A stretch of DNA of 60,269 nucleotides from Gemmobacter serpentinus. Its GTDB lineage: Bacteria > Pseudomonadota > Alphaproteobacteria > Rhodobacterales > Rhodobacteraceae. This document shows, piece by piece, positions 1-9,105 of the stretch. Numbering within the stretch: the stretch's first letter is position 1; each line of letters opens with the position of its first letter. Location of the stretch: the NCBI RefSeq assembly GCF_008973825.1, contig NZ_WCHR01000025.1, forward strand, positions 1-60,269, given 5' to 3'. Below the pieces are notes generated by a model, which did not search any database, was not told the origin of the DNA, and saw only the letters and a program-made list of their open reading frames with translations. Position numbers and translations under genes: made by a program.

Positions 1-293
1 GCGCAACTCCTGAACTTGGGGCAGGGCGGTTTGATCTTCGGTGGAAATACGCGCGTATCCGATGAGTGGCACGGGGCAGGGGGCCTTTTTGCAATTGCGG
101 ATGTCAGGAGTAAACGACCGTTTGTAAACGTAAGCAAGGGCGCTCTCGGTAGCCGAGGTCAGCGAAATGCCCTTCGTTTCCTCAGGCTGTGTCGCGTTTG
201 GTTCCCGATTTCAATTGAAGCGATTAGCTGAAACCTGAGCGGTCTGGTTGGAGCTTGGCATTTCAGCAAAGGCTCGACGGAAGGGCAGGGGGC
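1..293. other. No supportable gene at left edge
   Basis: One plus-strand frame is open from base 1 to a stop ending at 231. Its product matches no family I recognise and has no in-frame start inside the window except an ATG at 16. It may be the tail of a gene that begins outside, or chance. Bases 232-293 lie downstream of the recombinase stop codon and show nothing identifiable. Confidence 0.4.
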
Positions 294-1403
294 TTACAGG
301 CCTGCGGCCTTGGTCAGGTTCACCCGGAACCTGTCGCGGCGTCGCTGGTATCGGCGGGTCATCTCTGCGCTGGCATGACCAAGCTGCTTTTGAACGTAGC
401 GCTCATCAACTTCCGCGCTGCTGGCAAGGCCTGCGCGCAGGGAATGGCCCGAGAACAGCCGCACGCGCTCGGCTTCAGGCAGATCAGGGCGTAGCCCGGC
501 CTCGCGGGCGCAGGACTTGATCAGCCGGGCGACGTGCTTGTCCGACAACCGCTCGCTCGTGGCTTTCAGGCCGTTGCGTGACGTGGCGACGAAGATCGGG
601 CCGAAGTCGATCCTTGCGTAATGCAGCCACTGCGTCAGGGCATGGACCGGGCAGGTCTGATCTGATGAGCCGCGGGCGATTTCGACCTCGCGCCAACCGG
701 TCTTGCCGCGCAGGGTGAGGAGCACGCCGTCCTCCAAGATCTCGACCCAGCCGCCGGAGTCAGGCGTGTCATCCTTGCCGTGGTCGAGGCTGACAATTTC
801 GGACCGACGCAGGCCACCAGCAAAGCCGATCAGCAGGATCGCCCGGTCGCGCAGGCCGCGCAAATCGTGGGGGAGGGTTGCCAGCATGTCGCGCAGGTCT
901 TCCGGCAGAATGGCCTCTTTCTGTGCTGGTGGCCGTGCGTGCTTGCGGCGGATGCCAGCCAGGACGCTGGCAATGTGCCGATCTTTGCGGTCGAGCCGCT
1001 CTCCGCGCTGCGCATAGCCCCAGGTCAGGCCAGACAGCCGCCGTTCTATAGAGGAGGCCGAGAGGGCAGGTGCTTTGCCGCTCGGCGCTGCCAGATCGGC
1101 GATGTAGAGGCCGATCAGCTGGGACGACGAGGGGAGAGGGTCCGCGCCACGCATCCGGCACCAGCGCGCGAAGTGGGCCCAATCCTTGGTGTAGGCCTTC
1201 AGCGTGTTCTCCGACGCCGCCTGACGCGCATAGTCACGCGCCGTTTCGACCAGGCGGTCGAGCGTGCCCGAGCCAGCGACATGGGAGGGCAGGGCGATCG
1301 TGTCGCGCTCCGTATCAGCGCTGTCGTCCCGCTCATGGCGATCGGGACGTTCCGGGGGTTCTGAAGGCGATTTCTCGGGCGTTTCGGTCATACCGTCGAG
1401 CAT
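294..1403 (-). CDS. Tyrosine recombinase / site-specific integrase
   Basis: This 369-residue protein is a phage-integrase-family DNA recombinase that breaks and rejoins DNA through a covalent phosphotyrosine. An N-terminal SAM-like core-binding domain (about residues 50-155) precedes the catalytic domain (about 165-365). The full catalytic set is visible: Arg199 in GLRRSEI, Lys234 in the GKTGW hairpin, His320 and Arg323 in HSLRAG, His343 in LGHAS and Tyr352 in RRYQ. The first 45 residues are charged and probably disordered. A second Met at residue 5 is an equally possible start. It is divergent from the DUF1403-scpB pair. No XerC/XerD assignment is justified; it could act in plasmid dimer resolution or element integration. 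Confidence 0.93.
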   Translation of the reverse strand: MLDGMTETPEKSPSEPPERPDRHERDDSADTERDTIALPSHVAGSGTLDRLVETARDYARQAASENTLKAYTKDWAHFARWCRMRGADPLPSSSQLIGLYIADLAAPSGKAPALSASSIERRLSGLTWGYAQRGERLDRKDRHIASVLAGIRRKHARPPAQKEAILPEDLRDMLATLPHDLRGLRDRAILLIGFAGGLRRSEIVSLDHGKDDTPDSGGWVEILEDGVLLTLRGKTGWREVEIARGSSDQTCPVHALTQWLHYARIDFGPIFVATSRNGLKATSERLSDKHVARLIKSCAREAGLRPDLPEAERVRLFSGHSLRAGLASSAEVDERYVQKQLGHASAEMTRRYQRRRDRFRVNLTKAAGL

Positions 1404-1517
1404 ACTCCCGGCACGTCCGATAATGCAATCTTATTGGACATTGGGGAGTCGACAAAGCTGCGGCGCTATGGGTTCATTCCGCTGGTTGAAAGCGCCGTCA
1501 CAATATAGGCTGCCGAC

Positions 1518-2405
1518 ATGAGAAAACCGCGCGCCGCGTCTTTGGAAACCTTGCCGATGCTGCCCCCGCTGCCGGGCTGGATCGTCTCTGCGCCGTCCGA
1601 GCCGCCGGAGGCTGCGGCCTTCCGGTCCGGGGCCGCGCTGGCGCATCTGGGTCAGGCAATGGCGTCGGGGGATGTGCCTCTGGCGCTGTGGCGCGATCGT
1701 CTGGCCCTGACGGCGGCCGAGAACTGCGCTGCGATGGCGGGGCGAAGGGAAGGGCAGGGCGCCTTGCGCGATGCCCTGCACCTGACGGGACCGGGCGACG
1801 ACCCCGGCCCGGCGGGGCGGATCGCACGGCAGTGGTCACGCGCGGCGGCGCGGCCGGTTTCGGTCGCGCATCTGGTCAATACGCTGGACGGAGTAACGGC
1901 AGAGCGGATCGCGCTTTGCCTTGATGCCACCGGACCGACCCCAGTGGACCGCGCGGCGCAGGTCGTCGAGGCGGTGCTGACCGATAGTCCGCGAGCCGAG
2001 GCCGCCGCCCTGATCCTGTCCGATGCCGCGTTGGCAAAAGCGTTGGGGGCAACGCATGTGCTGCCGCTTCTGGCGCTGACGCTCAAGCCCCGCGATATAC
2101 GCTTGCGGGGCGATGATCTGCGGCTGGCCTGTCACCGCGCCGTTGTCTCTGCCGTTCGGCAGGCGCTGCCGCTGGCCGGCGATCTGGCCCGTGCGGCGGC
2201 CCGCCTTCGGGCAGTGGCCCCGAAGCTGCGCGCCAAGGCGGCGGGCCGGGCGGTCGATCTGTTCCTGTCGCGCGATGCGCTGGTGCCGGGGGCATTGGCC
2301 TTCATGTCGGATCGGGCCGCGCGACGGCTCTGCGACCGACTGGTGGCGCTCGGCGCCGTGCGCGAACTGACAGGGCGGGACACGTTCCGACTTTACGGGG
2401 TCTGA
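1518..2405 (+). CDS. DUF1403 family protein
   Basis: The 295-residue protein is Ala/Arg/Leu-rich and predicted to be mostly helical and soluble, with no signal peptide or membrane segment. From recall of Rhodobacterales accessory regions I assign it to DUF1403, whose function is unknown. Its stop codon is two bases before the scpB start, so the two are almost certainly co-transcribed. The divergent recombinase starts 114 bp upstream, which leaves room for a shared regulatory region. The family assignment is from memory of sequence character and context rather than from a named motif. Confidence 0.7.
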   Translation: MRKPRAASLETLPMLPPLPGWIVSAPSEPPEAAAFRSGAALAHLGQAMASGDVPLALWRDRLALTAAENCAAMAGRREGQGALRDALHLTGPGDDPGPAGRIARQWSRAAARPVSVAHLVNTLDGVTAERIALCLDATGPTPVDRAAQVVEAVLTDSPRAEAAALILSDAALAKALGATHVLPLLALTLKPRDIRLRGDDLRLACHRAVVSAVRQALPLAGDLARAAARLRAVAPKLRAKAAGRAVDLFLSRDALVPGALAFMSDRAARRLCDRLVALGAVRELTGRDTFRLYGV

Positions 2406-2407
2406 GC

Positions 2408-3016
2408 ATGGGGCGGCGCGAGGACACAGAACTTGACCGCGAATTGGCCGTTCTTCCCCCTGAGCTGCGCTGGCGGGAATGGATGCGTCGGATCGAGGCG
2501 GTGCTGTTCGCAAGCACGACCCCGGTGGCGCGCGAGGATCTGGCGCGGGTCGTGGGGCAGGGGGCCTCAGTCGATCTGTTGATCGAGGATCTGGCAGTGG
2601 ATCTGGAAGGCCGACCCTATGAGGTGGCACAGGTGGGAAAGGCGTGGATGCTGCGCACGCGCGCGGCCTATGCCCCAGCGATCCGCGCCGCGGCGGATGT
2701 GGACGGCCAAGCGCTGAACCTGTCGGAATACGATCTGGCCGTGCTGGCGGCGATTGCGTATCACCAGCCGATCAGCCGCGACGGGTTGAAGGACATCTTC
2801 GGAAAAGAGATCAGCCGTGACCTGATCGGCCGACTTGCCGAGCGGGACCTGATCGGCACCGGCCCTCGCGAACCCCGCCGTGGCGCGCCTCATACCTTCG
2901 TCACCACCGAGGCGTTCCTGGCTGCCTTCGGGATGGAGTCCTTGCGCGACCTGCCAGACCCCGAGCAATTGGACGATGCAGGCCTGGCAGGCCCATCGGG
3001 GGCCATGGAAGGTTAG
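2408..3016 (+). CDS. scpB: ScpB-like segregation/condensation protein
   Basis: The 202-residue protein has the two winged-helix (kite) domains of ScpB. A conserved stretch runs from 'RRIEAVLFAS' near residue 27 through 'LSEYDLAVLAAIAYHQPISR' near residue 105 to the 'LIGRLAERDLIGTGPREPRRGAPHTFVTT' region near 140-168. In known systems ScpB binds the kleisin ScpA, which bridges SMC. Here there is no scpA or smc beside it; the partner is a DUF1403 gene. It may be an accessory, element-borne copy that joins the host SMC complex or serves element partition. The protein looks full length, although IS66-derived sequence starts within about 70 bp of its stop codon. Confidence 0.85.
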   Translation: MGRREDTELDRELAVLPPELRWREWMRRIEAVLFASTTPVAREDLARVVGQGASVDLLIEDLAVDLEGRPYEVAQVGKAWMLRTRAAYAPAIRAAADVDGQALNLSEYDLAVLAAIAYHQPISRDGLKDIFGKEISRDLIGRLAERDLIGTGPREPRRGAPHTFVTTEAFLAAFGMESLRDLPDPEQLDDAGLAGPSGAMEG

Positions 3017-3480
3017 GCGAACACTGTGGAATTCGTCGAAGATGAGCAGGCGCGGCTTGACGCTGTCGAGAAGATGATCGACCTGTTCGCTGGCGCGGGA
3101 CAGCGCCGCAAGATCTCCGCCAAATCCCGGCTGGGCGAAAAGCTGACCTACATCCATAACCACTGGGACGGGCTGCAAACCTTCCTGACCGACGGCCGCG
3201 TCGAGATCGACAGCAACAGGGTCGAAAACCTGATCCGCCCCATCGCCCTCAATCGCAAGAACGCCCTCTTTGCCGGTCACGATGAAGGCGGCGTCGCCTG
3301 GGGCCGCATTGCTTCGCTGATCGAAACCTGCAAAATCAACGGCATCGAGCCCTTCGCCTATCTCAAGGCAACCCTGACAGCCATCGCCAACGGGCATCCG
3401 CAAAGCCGCCTCGACGATCTGCTGCCGTGGAACTTCACACCGTCAAGATAACGCGACCGTGCTGTCCAGCGACCGCTTAC
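3017..3480 (+). mobile_element. Right-end remnant of an IS66-family element
   Basis: Downstream of the truncated transposase frame the sequence ends at 3471-3480 in GACCGCTTAC. Read inward on the minus strand this gives the GTAAGCGGTC start typical of IS66 terminal repeats. No matching left end is present, so this is a one-ended remnant. The left limit is uncertain, somewhere between 3017 and about 3085. Confidence 0.7.
3026..3451 (+). pseudogene. IS66 transposase C-terminal fragment
   Basis: The frame encodes only the last part of an IS66-family TnpC transposase: the region around 'DGRVEIDSNRVENLIRPIALNRKN', the 'GRIASLIETCKINGIEPFAYL' helix and the diagnostic C-terminal LLPWNF. The N-terminal zinc and main DDE parts, and the companion tnpA/tnpB genes, are absent. 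The first roughly 20 codons do not look like IS66 and probably come from other DNA joined at the break. The product is not expected to be active. Confidence 0.85.
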
Positions 3481-3587
3481 GCATGTCACAAATTCAAAAG
3501 TCTTGCGCGGGGCGCTTCTGCAGATTTTCTTATTGCTCGGTTGCTGCGCATCGATGGAGCGGATGTCCGGTGCGCAGAAGGCAAACG

Positions 3588-4298
3588 TCAATAGCGTGTC
3601 GTCATACGATAGCCAGGCCGGTGACTCAGGGTTACAAGAGTGATTGCAGCGTTTTGCCACCATGTGGAGCGTTCGACGCAGAACACCGGCTCGCCGAGTT
3701 TATGGTCGAGATGCGTGACGATCATTGCATCAGCGGCTGCTGCCAAGAAGCTAATCTCGACCTCGGAAAACGGGACCGTCGCTATCAGCCACTCATTTGG
3801 ACCTATCACCGTAAAGTCCTGCTGCAACGCTTGCGGTAGGGCTGCCGCGTTGATCCAGCGATCTTCAAGCTGAAATGCTTCACCATTGGCAGAGTGCAAA
3901 CACACCAGATGAACCACTTTGCTGCCAAGTTTAAGGTTCATCCGTGCCCGCAGCCATTCAGGAGCTGCAAGGATTTCGCGACTGACCAACACATAACGGT
4001 AAGACGCCCCAGTTTTTTCGATTTCCACGCGAACAATTGGCATCTCAAAACGCGCTTGCCGGATCGGAGCCATGCGAACCCGGGTTCCAGCTTTGCGCTT
4101 GCGGTCCAGAAATCCAAGTTCGGTCACTTCGCGAAGCGCACGGTTCATTGTCGTTCGCGAACATCTGAATTCTTCTGCCAACTCCACTTCGCCAGGGAGC
4201 AGAGTTCCGGGACCCCAAGGCCCTTCTGTGATGCGGTGCAGGATTTCTGCCATGACGTCCCTGAAGGTGGTCTTCTCGATGATTGGTGTGGTCGCCAT
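3588..4298 (-). CDS. hutC: Histidine utilisation repressor HutC (GntR family)
   Basis: This 236-residue GntR/HutC-family repressor has an N-terminal winged helix (residues about 8-75, with recognition-helix region 'FRCSRTTMNRALREV') and a C-terminal UTRA effector domain (about 90-230) that in characterised HutC proteins binds urocanate. It is divergent from hutD with 73 bp between the starts, and that gap contains a HutC-type half-palindrome, so it is probably autoregulated. Further operator-like sites in front of hutF/hutI and the Rieske operon suggest it controls the whole island. Confidence 0.93.
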   Translation of the reverse strand: MATTPIIEKTTFRDVMAEILHRITEGPWGPGTLLPGEVELAEEFRCSRTTMNRALREVTELGFLDRKRKAGTRVRMAPIRQARFEMPIVRVEIEKTGASYRYVLVSREILAAPEWLRARMNLKLGSKVVHLVCLHSANGEAFQLEDRWINAAALPQALQQDFTVIGPNEWLIATVPFSEVEISFLAAAADAMIVTHLDHKLGEPVFCVERSTWWQNAAITLVTLSHRPGYRMTTRY

Positions 4299-4320
4299 TC
4301 AGGTCTGCCTCTTGGCCGCG

Positions 4321-4354
4321 TATGAAGCCCTTGATACGGTTATGTGTAGGCTTA
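4321..4354 (+). promoter_or_regulatory. Putative HutC operator, hutC/hutD promoter
   Basis: TATGT at 4341-4345 followed by GTAG matches ten bases of the TTATGTGTAGACATA site seen at 6289-6303, but the right arm is degenerate (GCTTA). A weaker TATGA half-site lies 20 bp upstream at 4321. Position between the divergent hutC and hutD starts fits autoregulation. This is weaker than the other two sites. Confidence 0.5.
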
Positions 4355-4371
4355 AGGCAAGGATTGGCCCC

Positions 4372-4911
4372 GTGTTTCGCATCCTGAACGCAGATGAGTT
4401 CCAGACCAACTCCTGGAAGAATGGGGGCGGAGTCACACATGAGATTGCACGTCACGCTGTTGGCGATGGTTGGCTGTGGCGTATCAGCATTGCTGAGGTC
4501 GGCTCGGACGGGCCATTTTCGGTCTTTCCTGGAATGACACGGATTTTGACGGTCATTGACGGAGCGGGGATTGATCTGCTGTCTGCGGACGGTGTTCTGG
4601 AGGCGCGCCTGCACCGCCCTGCTCCCTTCTCCGGTGACCTCGATGTGACAGCCAGGTTGGTCGGCGGACCTGTCCGTAACCTGAATCTGATTTATAACGC
4701 GAAGGTTATCGAGCCTGCCGTGGAGGTGATTTTGGGGCCAGCCACGCTGAACTGTGAAGCTGGAACAACTGGGCTCCTTTGCCTTTCAGGCGCCATCACA
4801 GTTGCCGGTGATGGATTGCGTGAGGGGGCGTTCGCATTGGGGAACGGCGCAGACATAGAACTTGCGGCTGGGGCCGCAGGGATACGCATTACCCTGCGGA
4901 AACTGGCCTGA
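4372..4911 (+). CDS. hutD: HutD family protein
   Basis: HutD is a cupin-fold protein of the Hut regulon whose proposed role is limiting excess histidine flux; it is not an enzyme of the pathway. The diagnostic 'WKNGGG' lies near residue 14, followed by a β-rich sequence to residue 179. I chose the GTG at 4372 because AAGGA at 4358-4362 is well spaced and the product then starts like other HutD proteins. An in-frame ATG at 4342 has no ribosome site and would place the operator inside the gene. The gene converges on hutF, whose stop lies only six bases away. Confidence 0.85.
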   Translation: MFRILNADEFQTNSWKNGGGVTHEIARHAVGDGWLWRISIAEVGSDGPFSVFPGMTRILTVIDGAGIDLLSADGVLEARLHRPAPFSGDLDVTARLVGGPVRNLNLIYNAKVIEPAVEVILGPATLNCEAGTTGLLCLSGAITVAGDGLREGAFALGNGADIELAAGAAGIRITLRKLA

Positions 4912-4917
4912 CAGCGG

Positions 4918-6276
4918 TCAAACAGCGTCGATCAAGCCTTTCAGGGCCTTCCGCCAACCCGCGATGATCTGTTCCCTGTAGACGTGACGCCTTTCTTTCA
5001 CCCGGTGTCTGCCTGCGGACCACAGGTCTGTGACCACGGTATCGGGTGCCGCAAAGGCCAGACCATCAAGAATGTGATCGGGGCGCAGCGCGCAAAGCGT
5101 CGGGTGCGACAAGTCGATTGCTGTCAGATCGGCAAGATTGCCGACCGCGATCTGCCCCGATTTGCGCCCCAAAGCCTGTGCGCCACCAAGTGCGGCACCG
5201 ACATAAAGGCGCTGGCCGACCGAGCCGTCCTTTTCGACCATGACATTGCGGGCAATGTCGCGCAGGCGCTGGCTGTATTCCAGTGTGCGCAGTTCCTCGG
5301 TCAGGCTGATGCGGACGTTGCTATCGGATCCGATTCCAAACGCCCCGCCTGCAGCCAGCCATCCTGGCCCATTGAATGGCCCATCGCCAAGGTTGGCCTC
5401 GGTGATCGGGCAAAGCCCGGCAACTGCGCCGCATTTTGCCAGTGCTGCGGTTTCTTGCGTGGTCATGTGGGTGGCGTGGACAGCACACCAATCCGCGCCA
5501 ATGGGGGTATTCGCCAGCAGCCATTCCACCGGCCGCGCACCCAGCCAGGCTGAAATATCGGCCACCTCCTTGGGCTGTTCGGCGACATGAATGTGAATGG
5601 GGTTTCCATTTGCCAACGGTAAAGCGCGGGCCAGATCGGCAGGGTTGGTGGCGCGTAGCGAATGGGGCGCAATGCCAACACGGGTGTCATGGGGCAGCGT
5701 GCGGGCAGCTGCGCGTGTGGCCTCCAGCAACGCGGCAAAATCATCTACTGTATTGCCAAACCGCAACTGCCCGGCTGCCATCGGTTGCTGCCCTGCACCG
5801 CCATAGGTGTACAGGACCGGCAGATGCGTCAGGCCGATACCCGTCAGGTGGGCTGCGGCAAAGATGCGGTTCGACAGTTCGGCGATGTCGGCATAAGCGT
5901 CTCCACCCGGTTGATGATGCACATAATGGAATTCGCCAACGGCGGCGTACCCGGCCTCTTGCATCTCCATGAACACAAGGGCGGCAATCGCCTCCATCTG
6001 CGCCGGCGTCAGCCGATCCAGAAAGCGATACATCAGATCGCGCCATGTCCAGAAACTATCACGACCTGCGATCCTGTGTTCAGTCATGCCTGCCATCGCG
6101 CGCTGGAAGGCGTGGCTGTGCAGGTTTGAAAGTGCGGGGAGCAACGCGGACACGAGTGTATCGCCCTGCTGCGGGGCGGCTGCTTTGCACACCCCGGTGA
6201 TATGCCCATCGGCCACGGTGATCCTGACCTGTTCGGCCCATCCGTCGGGCAGCAAGGCGCGTTCTGCAAAAATCAC
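4918..6276 (-). CDS. hutF: Formimidoylglutamate deiminase HutF
   Basis: HutF (452 residues) converts N-formimidoyl-L-glutamate to N-formyl-L-glutamate and ammonia, the fourth step of the five-step Hut route. It belongs to the amidohydrolase superfamily. Visible metal ligands include His53 and His55 in 'NLHSHAFQRAMAG', the 'IHVAEQ' His near residue 231, and the 'GSDSNVRIS' Asp near residue 318. The start is a GTG preceded at ideal spacing by AAGGAG (plus-strand CTCCTT, 6286-6291). That ribosome site overlaps the HutC-type palindrome, so a bound repressor would cover it. The gene is divergent from hutI. Confidence 0.96.
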   Translation of the reverse strand: MIFAERALLPDGWAEQVRITVADGHITGVCKAAAPQQGDTLVSALLPALSNLHSHAFQRAMAGMTEHRIAGRDSFWTWRDLMYRFLDRLTPAQMEAIAALVFMEMQEAGYAAVGEFHYVHHQPGGDAYADIAELSNRIFAAAHLTGIGLTHLPVLYTYGGAGQQPMAAGQLRFGNTVDDFAALLEATRAAARTLPHDTRVGIAPHSLRATNPADLARALPLANGNPIHIHVAEQPKEVADISAWLGARPVEWLLANTPIGADWCAVHATHMTTQETAALAKCGAVAGLCPITEANLGDGPFNGPGWLAAGGAFGIGSDSNVRISLTEELRTLEYSQRLRDIARNVMVEKDGSVGQRLYVGAALGGAQALGRKSGQIAVGNLADLTAIDLSHPTLCALRPDHILDGLAFAAPDTVVTDLWSAGRHRVKERRHVYREQIIAGWRKALKGLIDAV

Positions 6277-6288
6277 AATGGCGACTCC

Positions 6289-6324
6289 TTATGTGTAGAC
6301 ATAATAATCATACTTGCATACATA
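6289..6324 (+). promoter_or_regulatory. Double HutC operator, hutF/hutI divergent promoter
   Basis: A perfect palindrome TATGT-GTAG-ACATA occupies 6290-6303. A second, one-arm-imperfect copy TACTT-GCAT-ACATA occupies 6311-6324. The centres are 21 bp apart, two helical turns, as expected for cooperative binding on one DNA face. The first copy is identical over 15 bases (TTATGTGTAGACATA) to the reverse complement of the site before the Rieske gene. Assignment to HutC is inferred from position and from the similarity to known GntR-type HutC palindromes. Confidence 0.75.
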
Positions 6325-6358
6325 ACGCGCAGGCAACACCTTTTGCGGAGCATTTCCC

Positions 6359-7570
6359 GTGCAAAATCCCTCAGTCGTTTTGACCTCACTTCGGGCGGCA
6401 ACGATGGTGTCGGGCGCTGATCCCTACGGTTTGATTGACGAGGCGGCGCTCGTTTTGGTTGGGGGCAAGATCGCATGGGTTGGGGCGCAGGCAGATCTGC
6501 CCGGCGAATACGCTGCTATGCCCGTACAGAACATGAGCGGGAGGCTGATCACACCAGCTCTGATTGACTGCCACACCCATACTGTTCACGGCGGCAACCG
6601 TGCTGCGGAATTCGAGATGAGGCTGCATGGGGCAAGCTACGAAGAGGTTGCACGGGCTGGAGGCGGGATAGTCTCGACAGTGACAGCAACGCGCAGGGCC
6701 TCGGAAGACGACCTTGTTGCTGCGGCGATGCCGTTTGTCGATGCGATGATTGCAGAAGGCGTCGCGGTGATCGAGATCAAGTCAGGTTATGGGCTGGAGC
6801 AGAACACCGAACTGAGGATGCTGCGTGCGGCGCGGCGTATTGGCCGGTTGCGGCCAGTTTTGGTGCGGACAAGCTTTCTGGCGGCGCATGCTGTCCCCGT
6901 GGAGTATATGGGTCGTGCCGACGCCTATATCGATCAGGTTTGCATTCCCGCGCTACACGCGGCCCATGCCGAAAGGCTGGTCGATGCGGTGGACGGGTTC
7001 TGCGAAGGCATCGCCTTTTCGCCTGCACAAATCGAACGCGTATTTCAAGCCGCCCGCAGCCTTGGCCTGCCGGTTAAGTTGCATGCCGAGCAGCTTTCCA
7101 ACTTGGGCGGCGCTGCGCTGGCTGCGCGGTATGGCGCGATGTCTGCCGATCATCTGGAATATCTGGATGAGGCGGGGGTGGTCGCAATGGCCGCTGCCGG
7201 AACCGTGGCGGTGATCCTGCCTGGCGCATTCTACACCTTACGCGAACAGCGGATGCCCCCCATTCATCTCCTGCGCCAACATGCCGTGCCGATGGCGGTG
7301 GCGACTGACATGAACCCCGGCTCATCGCCCATGGTCTCGCTGCTTCTGGCGATGAACATGGCCTGCACTCTGTTCCGGATGACTCCGGTCGAGGCTTTGG
7401 CCGGGGCCACTACCCATGCTGCCCGTGCGCTTGGTCTTGCAGATCGCGGCACTCTGGCTGTGGGCCAGATCGCGGACCTTGCCGTCTGGAACTGCGGCCA
7501 CCCGGCCGAATTGGCCTACCGCATCGGCTTCAATCCCCTTCACCAACGCATTATCGGAGGCGTCCTTTGA
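6359..7570 (+). CDS. hutI: Imidazolonepropionase HutI
   Basis: HutI (403 residues) hydrolyses 4-imidazolone-5-propionate to N-formimidoyl-L-glutamate, the third Hut step. The amidohydrolase metal motif '[12 protein letters not shown]' places His72 and His74, and a later 'KLHAEQLSN' His and 'VATDMNPG' Asp complete the site. The start is GTG at 6359, with GCGGAG about eight bases upstream. It is the first gene of the plus-strand hut operon and its stop overlaps the hutH start by three bases. Confidence 0.96.
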   Translation: MQNPSVVLTSLRAATMVSGADPYGLIDEAALVLVGGKIAWVGAQADLPGEYAAMPVQNMSGRLITPALIDCHTHTVHGGNRAAEFEMRLHGASYEEVARAGGGIVSTVTATRRASEDDLVAAAMPFVDAMIAEGVAVIEIKSGYGLEQNTELRMLRAARRIGRLRPVLVRTSFLAAHAVPVEYMGRADAYIDQVCIPALHAAHAERLVDAVDGFCEGIAFSPAQIERVFQAARSLGLPVKLHAEQLSNLGGAALAARYGAMSADHLEYLDEAGVVAMAAAGTVAVILPGAFYTLREQRMPPIHLLRQHAVPMAVATDMNPGSSPMVSLLLAMNMACTLFRMTPVEALAGATTHAARALGLADRGTLAVGQIADLAVWNCGHPAELAYRIGFNPLHQRIIGGVL

Positions 7571-9105
7571 CCGCTCTTACCCTTGTTCCCGGCCAGACCA
7601 CCTTGGCGCAACTGGCGCGCATCTACCGCGAAGAACTGGCCGTCACGCTGGACCGCGCCGCACGACCGGGGATCGAGGCTGCCGCTGCTGCGATCAGTGC
7701 TGCTGCTGCTGGCGACGTTCCAGTCTACGGGGTAAACACCGGTTTTGGCAAACTGGCGTCCCTGCGCATCGCCCCCGAAGACACGGCTACCCTGCAACGC
7801 AACCTGATCCTGTCGCATTGCTGCGGTGTGGGCGACGCCATCCCGCGCGCCCATGCGCGGTTGCTGATGGTGCTGAAACTGCTCAGCTTCGGGCGCGGCG
7901 CGTCAGGCGTGCGTTGGGCGTTTGTTGAACTGCTTGAAGCGATGCTGGCCCGTGGTGTGACGCCAGTCATTCCTGCGCAAGGGTCGGTCGGGGCTTCGGG
8001 CGATCTGGCCCCTTTGTCACACATGACCGCTGTTCTGATCGGCCATGGGGCGGCGGAATATCAAGGCCGCGTGCTGCCGGGGGCCGAGGCATTGACTGCG
8101 GCTGGCCTGACCCCCATTCAGCTTGGCCCCAAGGAAGGGCTGGCCTTTATCAACGGCACGCAGTTCTCGACCGCCTTCGCGCTCGCCGGCCTGTTCGACG
8201 GTTGGAATGCGGCGCAGTCGGCTTTGGTGACTTCGGCGCTGTCGACCGACGCGATTATGGGGTCCACCGCTCCCTTGCAGCCGGAAATCCATTCTCTGCG
8301 TGGTCATTCCGGACAGATCGAGGCTGCAAGCTTTATGCGCGCGCTGTTAGCGGGTTCTGAAATCCGCGAAAGCCACATCGTGGGCGATGCGCGCGTTCAG
8401 GACCCTTATTGCATCCGGTGCCAGCCACAGGTCACCGGAGCCGCGATGGATGTTTTGCGTCAAGCAGCACATACTCTGGTGATCGAGGCCAACGCGGCAA
8501 CCGACAATCCGTTGGTGCTGACTGGGGCCGGGCTGATCGTGTCCGGTGGTAACTTCCACGCTGAACCCGTGGGCTTTGCCGCCGACATGATTGCGCTGGC
8601 CTTGGCCGAGATCGGGGCGATCGCGCAGCGCCGCGTCGCCTTGATGGTGGACCCGGTTTTGTCGTTCAACCTGCCTGCGTTCCTGACTCCGCGCCCCGGC
8701 CTGAACTCCGGCCTCATGATCGCCGAGGTGACCACTGCCGCGCTGATGTCCGAGAACAAGCACATCGCCATGCCTTGCGTGACCGACAGCACGCCGACAT
8801 CGGCTAATCAGGAAGACCATGTCAGCATGGCAGCACACGGTGCCGTGCGTTTGGGAAAGATGGTGCAAAACCTGAACGTGATCCTTGGGGTCGAGGCGAT
8901 TTGTGCTGCCCAAGGCATCGACTTCCGTGCGCCGTTGCACACCAGTGCGCCGCTGCAGGGCGTTGTTGCGCGGCTGCGTCAGGATGTGGCAACGTTGGGC
9001 GATGATCGCTACCTTGCCCCCGATCTGGCCGCAGCGGCACGTCTGATTGGCAATGGTGCTTTGGCGCAGGCAAGTGGCTTGGCACTGCCCGAGCTTTCTG
9101 CATGA
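7567..9105 (+). CDS. hutH: Histidine ammonia-lyase HutH
   Basis: HutH (512 residues) removes ammonia from L-histidine to give urocanate, the entry step of the pathway. The Ala143-Ser144-Gly145 triad in '[12 protein letters not shown]' forms the self-made MIO electrophile, and Tyr54 in 'YGVNTGFG' is the expected catalytic tyrosine. The start is a TTG at 7567 with GGAGG at 7556-7560 just upstream; the codon overlaps the hutI stop, consistent with translational coupling. The length is normal for the family. Confidence 0.97.
   Translation: MTALTLVPGQTTLAQLARIYREELAVTLDRAARPGIEAAAAAISAAAAGDVPVYGVNTGFGKLASLRIAPEDTATLQRNLILSHCCGVGDAIPRAHARLLMVLKLLSFGRGASGVRWAFVELLEAMLARGVTPVIPAQGSVGASGDLAPLSHMTAVLIGHGAAEYQGRVLPGAEALTAAGLTPIQLGPKEGLAFINGTQFSTAFALAGLFDGWNAAQSALVTSALSTDAIMGSTAPLQPEIHSLRGHSGQIEAASFMRALLAGSEIRESHIVGDARVQDPYCIRCQPQVTGAAMDVLRQAAHTLVIEANAATDNPLVLTGAGLIVSGGNFHAEPVGFAADMIALALAEIGAIAQRRVALMVDPVLSFNLPAFLTPRPGLNSGLMIAEVTTAALMSENKHIAMPCVTDSTPTSANQEDHVSMAAHGAVRLGKMVQNLNVILGVEAICAAQGIDFRAPLHTSAPLQGVVARLRQDVATLGDDRYLAPDLAAAARLIGNGALAQASGLALPELSA

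Noticed and set aside
4072-4341. Upstream extension of hutD reaching into hutC
   Set aside because: The extra 90 codons are antisense to hutC, carry no HutD features and would place the hutC/hutD operator inside a coding region; the GTG at 4372 has the ribosome site.
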